Shown here piece by piece: positions 1-10,195 of a DNA stretch of 64,000 bases. The notes under the pieces were generated by a model that was not told the origin of the DNA, made no database searches, and saw only the letters and a program-made list of their open reading frames with translations. The stretch's first letter is position 1. Each line of letters starts with the position of its first letter. The stretch is from assembly GCF_000715075.1 (NCBI RefSeq), contig NC_134089.1, positions 72,212,697 through 72,276,696 on the forward strand, read 5' to 3'. A program made the translations under genes and the position numbers. The stretch comes from Nicotiana tabacum. Taxonomy: Eukaryota; Streptophyta; Magnoliopsida; Solanales; Solanaceae.

Positions 1-894
1 GGGGTTAATTAAGATGTAATGCATTCAGGTGGGTTCACTTTATATGTCTGGCTCAACAAAGAAATGCCTATATCACTTCTAAAACCGAATGAAGCTACTA
101 TTTCACTTTGCAAACACACATGGCAAGTTCTAGGCATCAAATGTACATCATGGAATACAATGATACTCACACTCACATGGCACATGACTAACTCTGGTTT
201 AGTTTATCAAAACATTCTCTTTTGAGTGTTCAAGTTAGGTACAAACATACAATTTTTAAGGCACTTAAACAAGATTCAACCCTTGAAGCTAAGCGCTACA
301 CTCTAGCGTCTATCGTGTTCGGGTGTAAGAACGCTAAGGGTTTTTTTCTTCTACAATTTTAAGCTCGTCACCCATTAATCCTAACCTAAAACAAAAAAAT
401 CTACCTATACCCGGTTCAAGCTAACCCTTGGAAAAGAACCGTGTCCCAAAGAAAAACCAAGGGGGAGTTACTACACTACTAAGAAATAAAAAAATCTTTT
501 TGATGTTTTCTATAGACTAGCTTCCCTCAAGAAAATTTTTCTAAAGAATCCGTCATTAGGAAGAGTCTTTATATTTCAATTTTTTTTCTCGACTTAGTCC
601 CTCAAGAACCCCGCCGAAAGAGATCCATCATCGGGACAAGTCACTTCTATTTTAACTTCCTAAAACAACTGTTACTTTATTTCTAAAGCAACTAACACAA
701 AACAAAAACAAACAGATAATATTCACAAGTACAACATACAACGAAGTTTCCCCCACCCCACACTTAAAATTAAGACATGTCCCCATGGCTTGACAATATA
801 AAGAGCAGTGAGGTAAAGAAACTTCCCTGAAGGGTCACTCTTAATCTGAAACTGTGTCTGGGTTCACATTGCAGGCGCGACCCAGTGCTCTCAA
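1..894 (-). other. Athila copy 1, 3' untranslated internal region
   Basis: No coding potential is seen here. The stretch aligns by eye with 40515-41419 of Athila copy 2, including shared segments ending in TTTATATGTCTGGCT and the AAGAACCCCGCCGA segment near 606. It lies between the end of the third ORF and the unseen 3' LTR. The short plus-strand open frame at 19-225 has no counterpart in copy 2 and is taken as chance. Confidence 0.7.
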
Positions 895-1983
895 TCAACC
901 CATGAATTTCTTTTCCGACTTCACCTGTCAGTTAGCCACAGCATCCATGCGGGACCCCAAGTCAGTGACGGAGGTCCGCAGTCCAGTTATTTCCCGCTCT
1001 AAAGCATCCATCCGAGTGCTCCGGCATGGCTGTGACGATCCTGCCTCGTCCCATCTAGGAGGGGCCATGATCTCAGCAACTTCAGCAGCATCAAAATCAT
1101 CCTCAAACTCAGACGAGTCATCATTACGTCGTACTGGCTCTCGTCCCTCTTGCCCAATTTTTCTCGCCCGAAAAAGGGTTATTATAGGTAATTTCCCATC
1201 AACTCGGGAGTTCTTAGGAACATTAGCAAGGCGACATATACGGGTGACAAGCGAAGGGAAGTAGTGGCCTTTGCTTAGTTCGGGCGATCAGATGAACATT
1301 TCTTCAGAGAGGACTCGGGCGACATCAAACCCTTGGTGAGTCATGAAGCAGTAGATCATAGCGGCTCATGGCCCATTTACATCGGTGGTATTGCTAGATG
1401 GTAGCAACCGAGTGGTGATGACAGTGAGCCAACATTTGGCCTCCCAAGTAAGAGACTTGGAATGTAGAGTTGTCGGTTGTGCTACCCATTTGGGCTGTCT
1501 GCAAGGTATACAGATGACCTCCAGAATTCTGTCCCAGTCAACCATCGGGCGACTAGCCATGATGTAATGATCATCACCCGTGAATGCGGGGAGGCGATAC
1601 ACTCTGTGGATGACCTCTATAGCAGCATTAACCGGGGTGTTGTGCACAGTCACAACCTTGTCCTCGTGTTCTGGCAGGCTTTCATAGAATTCCCTCACTA
1701 GTTGAATATTTGCTTCCTCAGGAGCCTCAAAGAAGATGTCCAACTGACACCTCCGTAGCTCATCAAACATATTGGGGCATTCCTTCACCAAAGCATTCCT
1801 GTCGATATGGACCTCATGGAGTAACTTCTTGGAAAGTTTCTAATTATACCTTGCCTCTACTTCTGCAGAGACGAATCGAGTTCTATCAAACCGTGGTGCA
1901 CTGGTTTGGCCCCTAGCTCGTGAGGAACCTCCTGGACCACTAGCAGAGGACCCAGTGTTTCGTCTCTTACGGGCTGAACTCAT
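895..1983 (-). pseudogene. Athila third ORF: 'putative plant transposon protein' domain, broken
   Basis: One continuous minus-strand frame runs from an ATG at 1983 to a stop at 895-897, 362 codons, interrupted by four in-frame stops (near 1842, 1366, 1290 and 928) and no frameshift. The start MSSARKRRN matches the style of copy 2 (MAPSRKCR), and both starts lie five bases after a conserved GTA[T/C]T. The middle has an FYESL/FYANV-type segment followed by VVTVH and an RLP motif, which I recognise as the putative plant transposon protein domain often found downstream of pol in Athila-like elements. An acidic linker and a short amphipathic C-terminus ending KSEKKFMG follow; copy 2 ends KSEKKIMG. 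The function is unknown. It occupies the env-like position, but no signal peptide or membrane segment is visible. The stops are of kinds easily made from CAG, CGA or TGG by transitions. Confidence 0.75.
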
Positions 1984-1988
1984 AATAC

Positions 1989-2432
1989 CTTTCAAAACAG
2001 AGAAATGCGTATTAGGATGAGCCTAAAATATGTGACTATGGGTGGTTACTCAGACTTCACCACACCCATGTCACAACATCTCCTTATATCACCATTGAGG
2101 CAATTTCTCAAACACATTGTGGGCAAGGCATGTTCTTCATATTCATGGCCCCAAGGGAATCAAGAAAACTTCCCCAATTCAACTATCTACTACACCCACA
2201 CATTCCACACTTTTCGTTAACCATCACCCACCAACGACACCATTCCAAACATTGAAACACAACCCCTTCACCAAACATATGCTAAAAATGAAATTACACT
2301 AAAAAGAAGAAGAAGAAGAAGAAGAACTAAACAAAACAAAATCCTATCACTAACACTACATTAGAACAACATAAACTAGCATAATGCAACAAAAACAATA
2401 GAAGGAAAGGAGAAGGGGGGTCGGAAACATAC
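1989..2432 (-). other. Candidate 5'UTR intron upstream of Athila third ORF (copy 1)
   Basis: On the minus strand a donor-like CCAAG|GTATGTTT sits at 2433/2432 in a CT-rich leader. A weaker acceptor-like TTTTGAAAG|GTATTATG ends five bases before the ORF start. Copy 2 has donor and acceptor signals at the equivalent places (42889 and 42537), and the acceptor there is much stronger. The 444-bp interval has no coding potential. Inference only; no transcript evidence is available. Confidence 0.4.
2302..2327. repeat. (AGA)n microsatellite
   Basis: About seven to eight uninterrupted AGA/GAA triplets are seen on the plus strand, inside the candidate leader intron of the Athila third ORF. Confidence 0.8.
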
Positions 2433-2560
2433 CTTGGGGGGAAGAAGATGAGGGGTGTTGTGAAGGAGGAAGAAGAAGAAGAGAGTATGGAGGGGAGGGT
2501 TATGGTTTAGAAAGAGAGATAGAGAGAGGGAAGTGGAGATTTTAGGGGGGGGGGGATTGT
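2400..2560 (-). promoter_or_regulatory. CT-rich leader of Athila third ORF (copy 1)
   Basis: The plus strand is almost pure purine here (GA-rich, with a run of ten or more G near 2545), so the element-sense strand is a long polypyrimidine leader. In sense order it follows the CpG-word island and a TATA-like CCCTATATCAAAAT near 2565-2580, and it precedes the donor-like site at 2432. Copy 2 has the same arrangement at 42890-43100. The layout resembles a plant promoter plus 5'UTR; this is inference. Confidence 0.4.
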
Positions 2561-2607
2561 TTATTTTGATATAGGGAAGGGTTTTAAAAAAATAAAAAAA
2601 TAAAATT

Positions 2608-2775
2608 CAGCGGACATCACCACGGTCGACGCCGCGGTCTGAGACAGAGTCTCCCGCAGTCGTTACCGTGGTCCGAGCCATGGCCGCGGTGAAAAATTGA
2701 ACGTTCAGTGATTTCCGAAGTCGACGCCACGGTCTGCGGTCCACCCGCGGTCCTGGCTGCGGTCGCGATTGGAAT
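2608..2775. repeat. CpG-word island, internal (Athila copy 1)
   Basis: A GC-rich block in otherwise AT-rich sequence, made of variants of CCGCGGT, CCACGGTC and GCGGTC; examples are at 2630, 2689, 2740 and 2755. The same words recur in this element's own LTR at 9555-9640 but not in Athila copy 2, which uses a GCGCGGCCG-type word in both of its islands. It lies between the integrase stop and the third ORF. Confidence 0.7.
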
Positions 2776-2899
2776 TTTTTTTTGTTTTTTGTTTATATTT
2801 TTTACACGAAGTTACATACTGCACTTACAACACATTCGTGGATTTCCTCCCACACAGTGCCTGATTTAACGTCGCAGCACGATGCAAGTGGTTGAGCCA

Positions 2900-3880
2900 T
2901 CACTCCTCATTCGCATACTGGGGTTTTTTCAAATTGATCACCACTGTATTCCCTTTTTCTTCAGCTATTCCAAGGTAATGTTTCAACCTTTGCCCATTTA
3001 CTAATAACTTGTTTGTCCCATCTTCTGACTCAATCTCGACAGCTCCACTTGCGAACATTTGCACCACTCTAAATGGTCCTGACCATCGGGACTTTAACTT
3101 ACCCGAAAACAATCTCAGCCTTAAATTATACAATAATACCTTGTCACCGGGTTTGAAATTTCTGTCCACAATGTGCTTATCATGCATCTTCTTCATTCTT
3201 TCCTTGTAGAGCCTCATGATTTCAAATGCTTGATATCTAAATTCTTCCAGCTTATGCAACTCTGTCAGTCGATTTTGTCCAGCTGCTTCGGGATCCATGT
3301 TCAATTGTTTCAGTGTCCACCAAGCTCGATGTTCTAGCTCCACAGGCAGGTGACAGGCCTTCCCAAATACCAACTTGTATGGTGACATAACTATTGGTGT
3401 TTTGAACGCAGTTCTATAGGCCAAGAGTGCGTCATCAAGCTTTTTTGCCCAATCAATTCGTGTGGCATTCACCGCCTTAGTTAGTACACTTTTTATCTCC
3501 TTGTTGGACACTTCAACCTGCCCACTGGTTTGTGGATGGTAAGGGGTAGCCACCTTGTGGTGTACATCATACTTTGCAAGCAATTTCTCGAAGGCTCTGT
3601 TACAGAAGTGAGTGCCTCCATCACTGATGATCGCTCTTGGTATCCCAAATCGGGTGAATATATTCTTTTTCACAAAACCTATCACCACTCTTGCATCATT
3701 AGTGGGCAACGCTGCATCTTCCACCCATTTAGACATGTAATCCACAACAACAAGTATGCATTTAATGCCAAATGAGCTGACGAAGGGGCCCATGAAGTCA
3801 ATCCCCCAAACATCAAACACCTCTACCTCTTAAATCGAGTTCATGGGCATCTCGTGGCGATGGAAAATGTTCCCAGTTTG
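2900..3880 (-). pseudogene. Athila integrase core and C-terminus (copy 1)
   Basis: Integrase inserts the cDNA into the genome. In one minus-strand frame the catalytic core shows the three acidic residues: D in WGIDFMG, D in IISDGGTHF and E in [10 protein letters not shown] conserved stretch containing AYRTAFKTP and [19 protein letters not shown] follows, then the KSRWSGPF C-terminal domain, ending PQYANEE. The N-terminal zinc finger sits in the preceding segment (3881-4891). Two in-frame stops, a TAG at 3881 and a TAA about 50 bases further on, separate the finger from the core. The core from 3820 to 2900 is an uninterrupted 306 codons, the best-preserved part of this copy, with all three catalytic residues. 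Confidence 0.9.
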
Positions 3881-4891
3881 CTAACATTCGTCGCAGCCCT
3901 TCACCCATAGGTGTGCATCTCTAAACACTGTTGGCCAAAAGAACCTGGCCTCTAGCACTTTCGCAGTTGTCCTGGCTCCTCCAAAATGTCCTCCATATGC
4001 TGATGCGTGACAAGCCTGCAAAATAGAAGATTGTTCTATCTCGGGGACACACCTCCGGATCATATTATCAACACAGATTCTAAACAAATAAGGCTCGTCC
4101 CAATAATACATGCGGCAATCACGATAAAACTTTTTCTTTTGGACAGATGAAAGGTCATAGGGAACAATACCGCAGGCCAGGTAGTTTGCAAAATCTGCAT
4201 ACCATGGCGCTTCCTCAAGAGTGGCTGCGAGCAGCTGCTCGTCTTGAAAGATTTTCAGGATCTCTTCAACCTCGACTGATTTTTCAGCTCCTTCAAGTCG
4301 CGATAGGTGATCAGTGACTTGATTTTCTATGCCCTTACGGTCACGAATTTCGAGGTTGAATTCTTGCAACAGTAGCACCCAACAAATCAGGCGCGGCTTA
4401 GACTCTTTTTTCTCAAATAGGTACTTGAGTGTTGCATGGTCAGTGTATACAATTACCTTGGAACCAATCAGATATGATCGGAACTTGTCAAACGCAAACA
4501 CCACCGCCAACATCTCCTTCTCTGTCATTGTGTAATTGAGCTGTGTACCGCTTAGCATTTTGCTTGCGTAGTAAATCGGGTGCATCAACTTGTCTTTTTG
4601 CTGCCCCAAGACTGCTCCTATAACATAGTTGCTGGCATAACACATGAGCTCAAATGGGTGCTCCCAGTTGGGTGCAACAATGATAGGTGCAGTGATCAAT
4701 CTCTTCTTCAGTTTCTCAAATGCCAACCTGCAATCATTAGAAAACACAAAGTGCTGATCCTTTTCAAGGAGTTTGTATAATGGGTTAGCAATTTTGGAAA
4801 AATCTTTTATGAAACACTGGTAGAATCCAGCGTGTCCAAGAAAACTTCTCACCGCCTTGACTGAAGTGGGCGTTGGTAACTTCTCAATCAC
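3881..4891 (-). pseudogene. Athila RNase H and integrase zinc finger (copy 1)
   Basis: The segment carries the RT connection ([21 protein letters not shown]), the RNase H domain and the HHCC finger (HASAYGGH ... GCDEC). RNase H degrades RNA in the RNA:DNA hybrid. The first catalytic acid, normally in CDAS, is changed: the text reads CYASNY, so Asp is replaced by Tyr. [10 protein letters not shown] and DHLSRLEG remain. Upstream, near 4899, one base is missing compared with copy 2, which shifts the frame relative to RT. The 336-codon open stretch is otherwise clean. Confidence 0.9.
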
Positions 4892-5794
4892 GTCAACTTA
4901 GCATGGTCGACCTCAATTCCTTTACTGGACACTCGATGCCCCAGGACTATACTTTCTTGCACCATAAAATTGCACTTCTCCTAGTTTAGCACTAAGTTTG
5001 TCTCCACACATCTTTTAAGCACTTTCCTTAAGTTGTGAAGACAGTCTTCGAATGAATCTCCCACCACGGAGAAATCATCCATAAAGACCTCCATAATATC
5101 CTCCACCATGTCTATGAAGATGGCTAACATGCACCGTTGAAAAGTCGTGGGTGCATTGCAAATCCCAAAAGACATTCTCCGAAAGGCAAAGATGCCATAC
5201 AAACAGGTGAATGACGTTTTCTCTCTATCTTCGGGGCTATTGATATCTGATTGTACCCCGAATATCCATCTAAGAACCAGAAGTGCGATCGCCCAGCCAG
5301 CCTGTCCAACATTTGGTCAATGAAAGGTAGAGGGAAATGGTCCTTCCGGGTGGCTATGTTCAATTTCCTGTAATCCATGCAGATACGCCACCTTGTGACT
5401 ATACGAGTTGAGATCAACTCATTGTTCTCATTTTTTACAACAGTTGGACAAGGGTGACCCAATTACTATCAGAGATGGGGAAGATGATTCCCGCATCTAA
5501 CCATTTGATTACTTCTTTCTTTACAACCTCTTTCATGTTTGGGTTCAGCCTTCGCTGGTGTTCCATGGAAGGTTTGTGCCCCTCTTCCAGGAGAATCTTA
5601 TGCATACAGAAGGCTGGGCCGATACCCTTTATGTATGCCATGGTCCAGCCAATGGTAGTCTTATTTTCCTGCAGTACCTGTACGAGCCGTTCTACCTGGA
5701 CATCTAACAAACCGGATGATATGATAACAGGCAAGGTCGAATCAGGGCCTAAGAACACATACCTGAGGTGATCTGGGAGTGGCTTCAGTTCCAA
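4892..5794 (-). pseudogene. Athila reverse transcriptase (copy 1), frameshifted
   Basis: RT fragments in at least three frames. The N-terminal part (5794-5435) has [17 protein letters not shown] and [17 protein letters not shown]. Relative to copy 2, which continues VSPVQCVP, about 30 bp are missing near 5450, joining SNW directly to the NENNELIS region. The fingers/palm motifs DYRKLN, RKDHFPLPFIDQML and GYSGYNQI follow at 5124-5462. A further shift near 5215 leads into FRRMSFGICNAPTTFQRCML and the catalytic FMDD box at about 5080. A TAG after ETNLVLN (about 4983) and the one-base loss near 4899 end the module. Clearly inactive. Confidence 0.9.
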
Positions 5795-5808
5795 CTTGGG
5801 TGGTTCCT

Positions 5809-6636
5809 CTATTGATGGCTTTGCTGGAGGAGTGGCCCTTTTTCTAGCTCAAGGGACTCGAACTGAGGTTCCCTTGACCACAATCCTCGGCCTTCCAGTG
5901 CCATGACCCATTCAGCTAACCCTTCACCATCCATTTCTTCTAAATTCGTTAGACATGCCTCCAATGGATCTTTTACAGTTAGGGCCATATCATCTTCTTG
6001 TAGGATTACATCCACTGCTTCCACTAGAGAGAAATTAGCATATTCACTGGGTTTCCTCATAAATTGCTGAACATTGAATATGACTTCTTCATCGTTCAAT
6101 CTCATTTTTAATTCCCCAGTTTCACAGTCAATCAGTGCTCTCCTCGTGGCTAAAAATGGTCTCCCTAAAATAAGGGGTATCTTCTCATCCACCTGACAAT
6201 CCAAGATAACAAAGTCTGCAGGGAACACGAATTTCCCCACTTGTACCAACACATCATCAAGAATACCAGTGGGCCTCTTCACTGTGCGGTCAGCCAGCTG
6301 TAGCAGTATCGAAGTTGGCCTAGCTCTACCAATGCCCAGCTTGGTGTACACAACCAGCGACATCAGATTTATGCTGGCTCCCAAATCACACAATGCCTTT
6401 GCAAAGGCATAATGTCCAATTGTGCATGGAATAGTGAAGCTACCTAGGTCCGACATCTTTTGAGCCATCGGTTTTGTCACTAGTGCGCTGCAGGTCTGTG
6501 TCAAAGTTACAGTGGATAGATCCTGAAAATCAAACTTCCGTGACATTAGATCTTTCATCATCTTAGCATAACCGGTCATCTCCCTCAAGGCATCCATCAA
6601 AGGAATATTCAACTGAATTTGATGCAGCATCTCCAT
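5809..6636 (-). pseudogene. Athila aspartic protease region (copy 1)
   Basis: A retropepsin-like protease that would process the gag-pol polyprotein. The active-site signature appears as [10 protein letters not shown], preceded by FTIPCTIG and followed by [42 protein letters not shown] and GELKMRLND, the usual Athila order. The frame is open over 275 codons. It then loses the RT frame at a run of five A (sense) near 5842, just before the [14 protein letters not shown] linker, consistent with a one-base slip. In Athila gag and pol usually form a single ORF, so this is a lesion and not a programmed break. Confidence 0.88.
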
Positions 6637-8453
6637 GAACTTCTTATATTGGCCTGCCTTCTTTTATTTGACCAGTCTCTGAGGGAAGGGTGCAAGTATC
6701 ACCCTTTGTGCATTGCTTGCTGGCTTCTCTCTGTTAGAATTTTCTGGCACAAGAGGGGCCACTTGTTCTGCAACTTGCTCATTCATCTTTTCTTTGCCTT
6801 TTTCCTCCTGACTCTACTCAACCACCACTTCAATAAGTTCTGTTGGTTCCTCTACCTCTAATTGAACTGGAGTGGCTGGTGTAGTGTCCTTGCTGGCTTG
6901 TGCAATTTCCTGCTCTCTGTCTAAATCTCTCCCATTCCGGAAACTTACTGCCATCAGCTGATTCGGGTTTTGGTCCTTGGAGTTTATGTTTGTGTCTACA
7001 GGCAAAGTTCCCTAAGGACGGTTGTTCAAAGCCATGGACAGCTGACCCAGCTGCGTTTCAATATTCTTTATGGCTGAATCATGCACTGCCAATTTTTCCT
7101 GCACTTTATTATTTGTCCCAATGAGTTGCTAAAGCATACCCCTGATTTCCACCATGTTGTTATCTTGCTGTTGAGGGGGTGGTTGGTATGTCAATTGTTG
7201 CTGATTTTGCTGTGCATAGCCCTGTGGTTTCTGATATGGTACTGGCACCAATTGGTTTTGAGGGTGCATACCCCCAGACTGCTGCATATTAGGCCTATAC
7301 TGCTGATTTTGTTGCGGTCTCCACTGTTGTGTTCCTTGCCTCTGACCCCCATAGTTGTTAACATAATTCATATCTTCCCTTGCCCCTTGATTTTCACCTT
7401 CTCCGCTCCATGAACACACATAAGACTGATTAATACAAGCTGTACACAGTCCCCCATTTGTTGTATCAACAATGTGCACATGTTTTGTACCCATCTCATC
7501 AATCTTCTTTGTCAATATGCTCATCTGGGTCATGAGTGTGGCCATGTTCTCTGCATGCGAATTATTTGGGTCAAGAGGAACTGAATGCACTATGGGTGCC
7601 AGTGTTGTACCTCTAGTCATCCACCCCGAATTTTGTGACATCTTATCGAGAAGGATTTTGCACTCAGTGAATGTTTTACTTAAAAATGCACCTCCAGCTG
7701 ACGCATCCACATTTGCTTTCAAATTGTCAGCTAGCCCCATGTAGAATCTCTGGCCGAGCATCTGGTCTGGAATGCCATGGTGAGGACACTTCACTAACAT
7801 CCCTTTAAATCTTTTCCAAGTTTCTTGCAAGGACTCAGAGGTTTGCTGCCTATACTGCAATATGTCATCAATCTGTTTTGCAGTCTTATTAGGCGGATAG
7901 AACTTGTTTAGGAACTGCTTGACTAATTCCTCCCAGGTGGTAATAGAGTTGATAGGGAGCGAATTTAGCCAAGTCTGAGCTTCCCCGGTTACCGAGAATG
8001 AAAACAGTAGCAGCTTGATAGCCTTCGGAGTTGCATTTGGGTCATATAAATTGACAGAAAATTCTTCAAGTGTTGTTGCGGGTCTTCAATGTGTGACCCG
8101 GAGAACAGTCCTTTATTCTGCAGTAGATGCAGCATGTTGTTGGTGATATGGAATGTCTCCGCTTGAATTGCGGGCACAGCTATGGCAGTGGCCAGATTAT
8201 CAGTTGTGGGCTGTGCCCAGTCATAAAGTGCAGCTTCGGGCACAAGAGGTGCCACCCTTCTGACATTTAAGTCAGCTAGCTCATTCCTGACGTTTCCGTT
8301 GACGTTATCTATGTCACCCATGTCAAATTCGAGTTGGTGTGATTGTTGAGATTGTTGAAGTCTTTTGTTGCCATGGTTCAATGCCTTGAATGTTTTCTCG
8401 GGGTCTAAGAGTCCTTCTAGCAGTTCTCCAGTCCTCGAAGAACTTCTAGGCAT
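6637..8453 (-). pseudogene. Athila gag (copy 1), frameshifted
   Basis: Nucleocapsid/capsid polyprotein. The start is chosen at ATG 8453 (MPRSSS), because copy 2 begins MPRNSS at the matching place, about 120 bases after the PBS. The first block (8453-7989) has NNMLHLLQNKGLFSGSHIEDPQQHL; a shift near 8060 leads to the LNSLPINSITTWEELVKQFL part and then to the 7860-7129 block with QRFYMGLADNLK and a C-x2-C segment (LCTACINQSYVC), followed by a Gln/Pro-rich tail. Further fragments to 6814 contain LGQLSMALNNRP and the LMAVSFRNGRDLD motif. Several stops, including one after IRGML at 7129. Non-functional. Confidence 0.85.
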
Positions 8454-8574
8454 ACACCTCCTTTTCACTAGAGTTCAAACGTTAGAATTTCAATGAAAAG
8501 ATTAGGTATAGAGAAAACTAACTACACTTAGAATTTTGGTACTTATCTCAATTGTAATTGATAAAACCGTTAAT

Positions 8575-8592
8575 TCTCCGGCAACGACGCCA
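8575..8592 (-). other. Primer-binding site, tRNA-Asp type (Athila copy 1)
   Basis: The plus strand reads TCTCCGGCAACGACGCCA. It differs at two positions from the plant tRNA-Asp 3' end (TCCCCGGCAACGGCGCCA, established knowledge). It lies 5 bases inside the LTR boundary at 8598. Confidence 0.85.
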
Positions 8593-9486
8593 AAATTTGA
8601 TAACGCCAAACTATGTCTTATACAAAGACACACACATATGTAGCAAATATAATCTGAGTAATTCTTCCCAGAGTCGAACCACAGGGAATTAACCTATAAA
8701 TTACTTTTGACTGATTTACTAAATTCACAGAATCAATTTTCCCCAACCTTTATAATTCACAATTGATGATATTTGTAACAACTAAAGTCTGAAAATAATT
8801 AACAGCTGAAAATTAACTATGCTTGATGTGTAAACAGTTGGAATAAGGTCTAAGGTAATAGTTTCCTCCGTTGGTGATTTCCTTGGTTGTACGTTTCTTA
8901 TAGCGATGCCTTTGTTGTCTCTATCAATCAAAAACTCTCCGGCTATCATAAATCTCTCTCAAGCAATTATGATAATTTACTAGACGCACTCTCTCAAGCT
9001 ACGCTAGCTAGATTCACATTAGCGTTCTTTTAGATTGCACCCGAGGTATTGTTATCTCTAATCCAATCACTAAACCCTTGGTTATGACTCTCGTCTATAC
9101 TCCGGGAGTGATGTTGTTCAAACAACTACCTAAATATGCACTCTCTCTCAAGAAGATACATAATAAATAGGAACGGATAATTGAGGGCCCCTTCAACTAA
9201 CCACAATCAAAACGTAGATGAACAAATAGAGATTAACAACCAATTCAAACTATATTAATATAACAACCAAGTCATCCCCAACGAATTTCACAAAAACTTT
9301 AGATTAAAGTATTTAGTTACTCATGACAACGTAAGAATAAACTACGAAAATATTCATAGTGGAAAATTGCAAGGAAAATAGAAGAGAATAAGAACTATGA
9401 TATTTTGGGTGATCTCTCACACTTGTTCTTCTTGCAAAAATAATCTCAAAATAAGCCCTCTTTTCTCTTGGGCGAGTTTCCTACAT

Positions 9487-9495
9487 CTTATAAGG
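9487..9495 (-). promoter_or_regulatory. TATA-like box in Athila LTR (copy 1)
   Basis: The minus strand reads CCCTTATAAGATG, about 60 bp downstream in element sense of the CpG-word island. Copy 2 has CCTATAAGAG at 50189-50198 in the equivalent place. It is the best candidate core promoter for genomic RNA. No start site can be confirmed. Confidence 0.45.
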
Positions 9496-9554
9496 GTTTT
9501 ACAAAAGTTTTTCCGAATTGACACTTTGGCCCCTTAAATTTCTGGGCTGTGAAC

Positions 9555-9640
9555 ATGCTGCCGTGGCCGCGGCGCTGACCGCGGAGAACACTGACTCCAA
9601 CCGTAGTGCGGACCGCGGTGGCAACCGCGGTGAGTGTGCT
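9555..9640. repeat. CpG-word island in Athila LTR (copy 1)
   Basis: A cluster of GGCCGCGG, GACCGCGG, GGACCGCGGT and AACCGCGGT words, 240-320 bp from the LTR start. It uses the same words as the internal island at 2608-2775. Confidence 0.7.
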
Positions 9641-9876
9641 GGGCCTTTTTGTCTCCTCATTCCTTGTCTTTTTGGTCTTTTGTGTTTGGGTACTTCTTGA
9701 GTGGGTGTTTTCTTCACGTTATTGACTCTAAACACTTCATGTTGCTTCCTCACATCTTATATCCCCTGTGAAACCAAATAGCATTAATTAAAGCATTTTA
9801 TTATCAACTTAATTATAAAACAACAACAAAGCATGTGCAACTATGGTGTAAATAACAACTATATAGCCTATTATCA

Positions 9877-10029
9877 GCGGTATTTGTTAACTGTCACTGG
9901 TATTAAGTTTTTATTTGGCAGATGTTTAGTTGGACTACTATAGTTTACTAGTGTTTGATGTTTGGTATTAATTTGCCTCTGTTTTATACTTGCTATGGTA
10001 AAAATTTTATTACTGATTGTGGCATTGTG
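9877..10029. other. Host flank between Athila copy 1 and LINE
   Basis: AT-rich sequence with no recognisable coding content. The last 14 bases (10016-10029) are the left target-site duplication of the LINE. It would have been continuous with 16949 onward before the LINE inserted. Confidence 0.6.
10016..10029. repeat. Left target-site duplication of LINE
   Basis: ATTGTGGCATTGTG, identical to 16935-16948. Its last seven bases also begin the 30-bp direct repeat at 10023-10052. Confidence 0.85.
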
Positions 10030-10140
10030 TGATGTACATGTATAACATTAGATAGGAAAGGAGAAAAAACTCACTACTATGAACTCTAAACTATACCACC
10101 TATGGTATAACATTGTGTGATGTACATGTATAACATTAGA
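10023..10140 (+). repeat. 30-bp exact direct repeat at the LINE 5' end
   Basis: The 30 bases at 10023-10052 (starting CATTGTGTGATGTACATG) recur exactly at 10111-10140, an 88-bp period. Unit one overlaps the target-site duplication, so the LINE 5' junction was probably reworked by a short tandem duplication or template jump. Confidence 0.85.
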
Positions 10141-10195
10141 TGCACCTTCATCTTCAATACCACCTAAGCCACCGGACATTACTACAGATACTACC

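Larger units (their letters stand above)
1..9876 (-). mobile_element. Athila-lineage Ty3/gypsy LTR retrotransposon, copy 1 (3' end outside window)
   Basis: Read on the minus strand the order is 5' LTR (8598-9876), PBS, gag, protease, reverse transcriptase, RNase H, integrase, a CpG-rich island and a third ORF. Assignment to Athila rests on the RT block (DYRKLN, then RKDHFPLPFIDQML and GYSGYNQI), the protease DLGASIN motif and a PBS matching the 3' end of tRNA-Asp. Position 1 corresponds to about 40515 of the second Athila in this window, so roughly 850 bp of 3' leader plus the 3' LTR lie beyond the edge. All ORFs are broken; the copy cannot act on its own. Confidence 0.93.
8598..9876 (-). repeat. 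5' LTR of Athila copy 1
   Basis: On the plus strand the LTR runs TGATAACGCC...CTATTATCA (TG...CA), 1279 bp. It is bounded inside by the PBS and outside by host-like sequence beginning GCGGT. It aligns with the 49307-50657 LTR of copy 2 over many segments, for example CCACAGGGAATTAACC near the PBS end. It contains a TATA-like box and a CpG-word island. Confidence 0.88.

Noticed and set aside
854..1264. Plus-strand 136-codon open frame
   Set aside because: Antisense shadow of the Athila third ORF, whose minus-strand reading matches copy 2.
8575..8592. A tRNA gene at the Athila PBS
   Set aside because: Only 18 bases match the tRNA 3' end; there is no cloverleaf.
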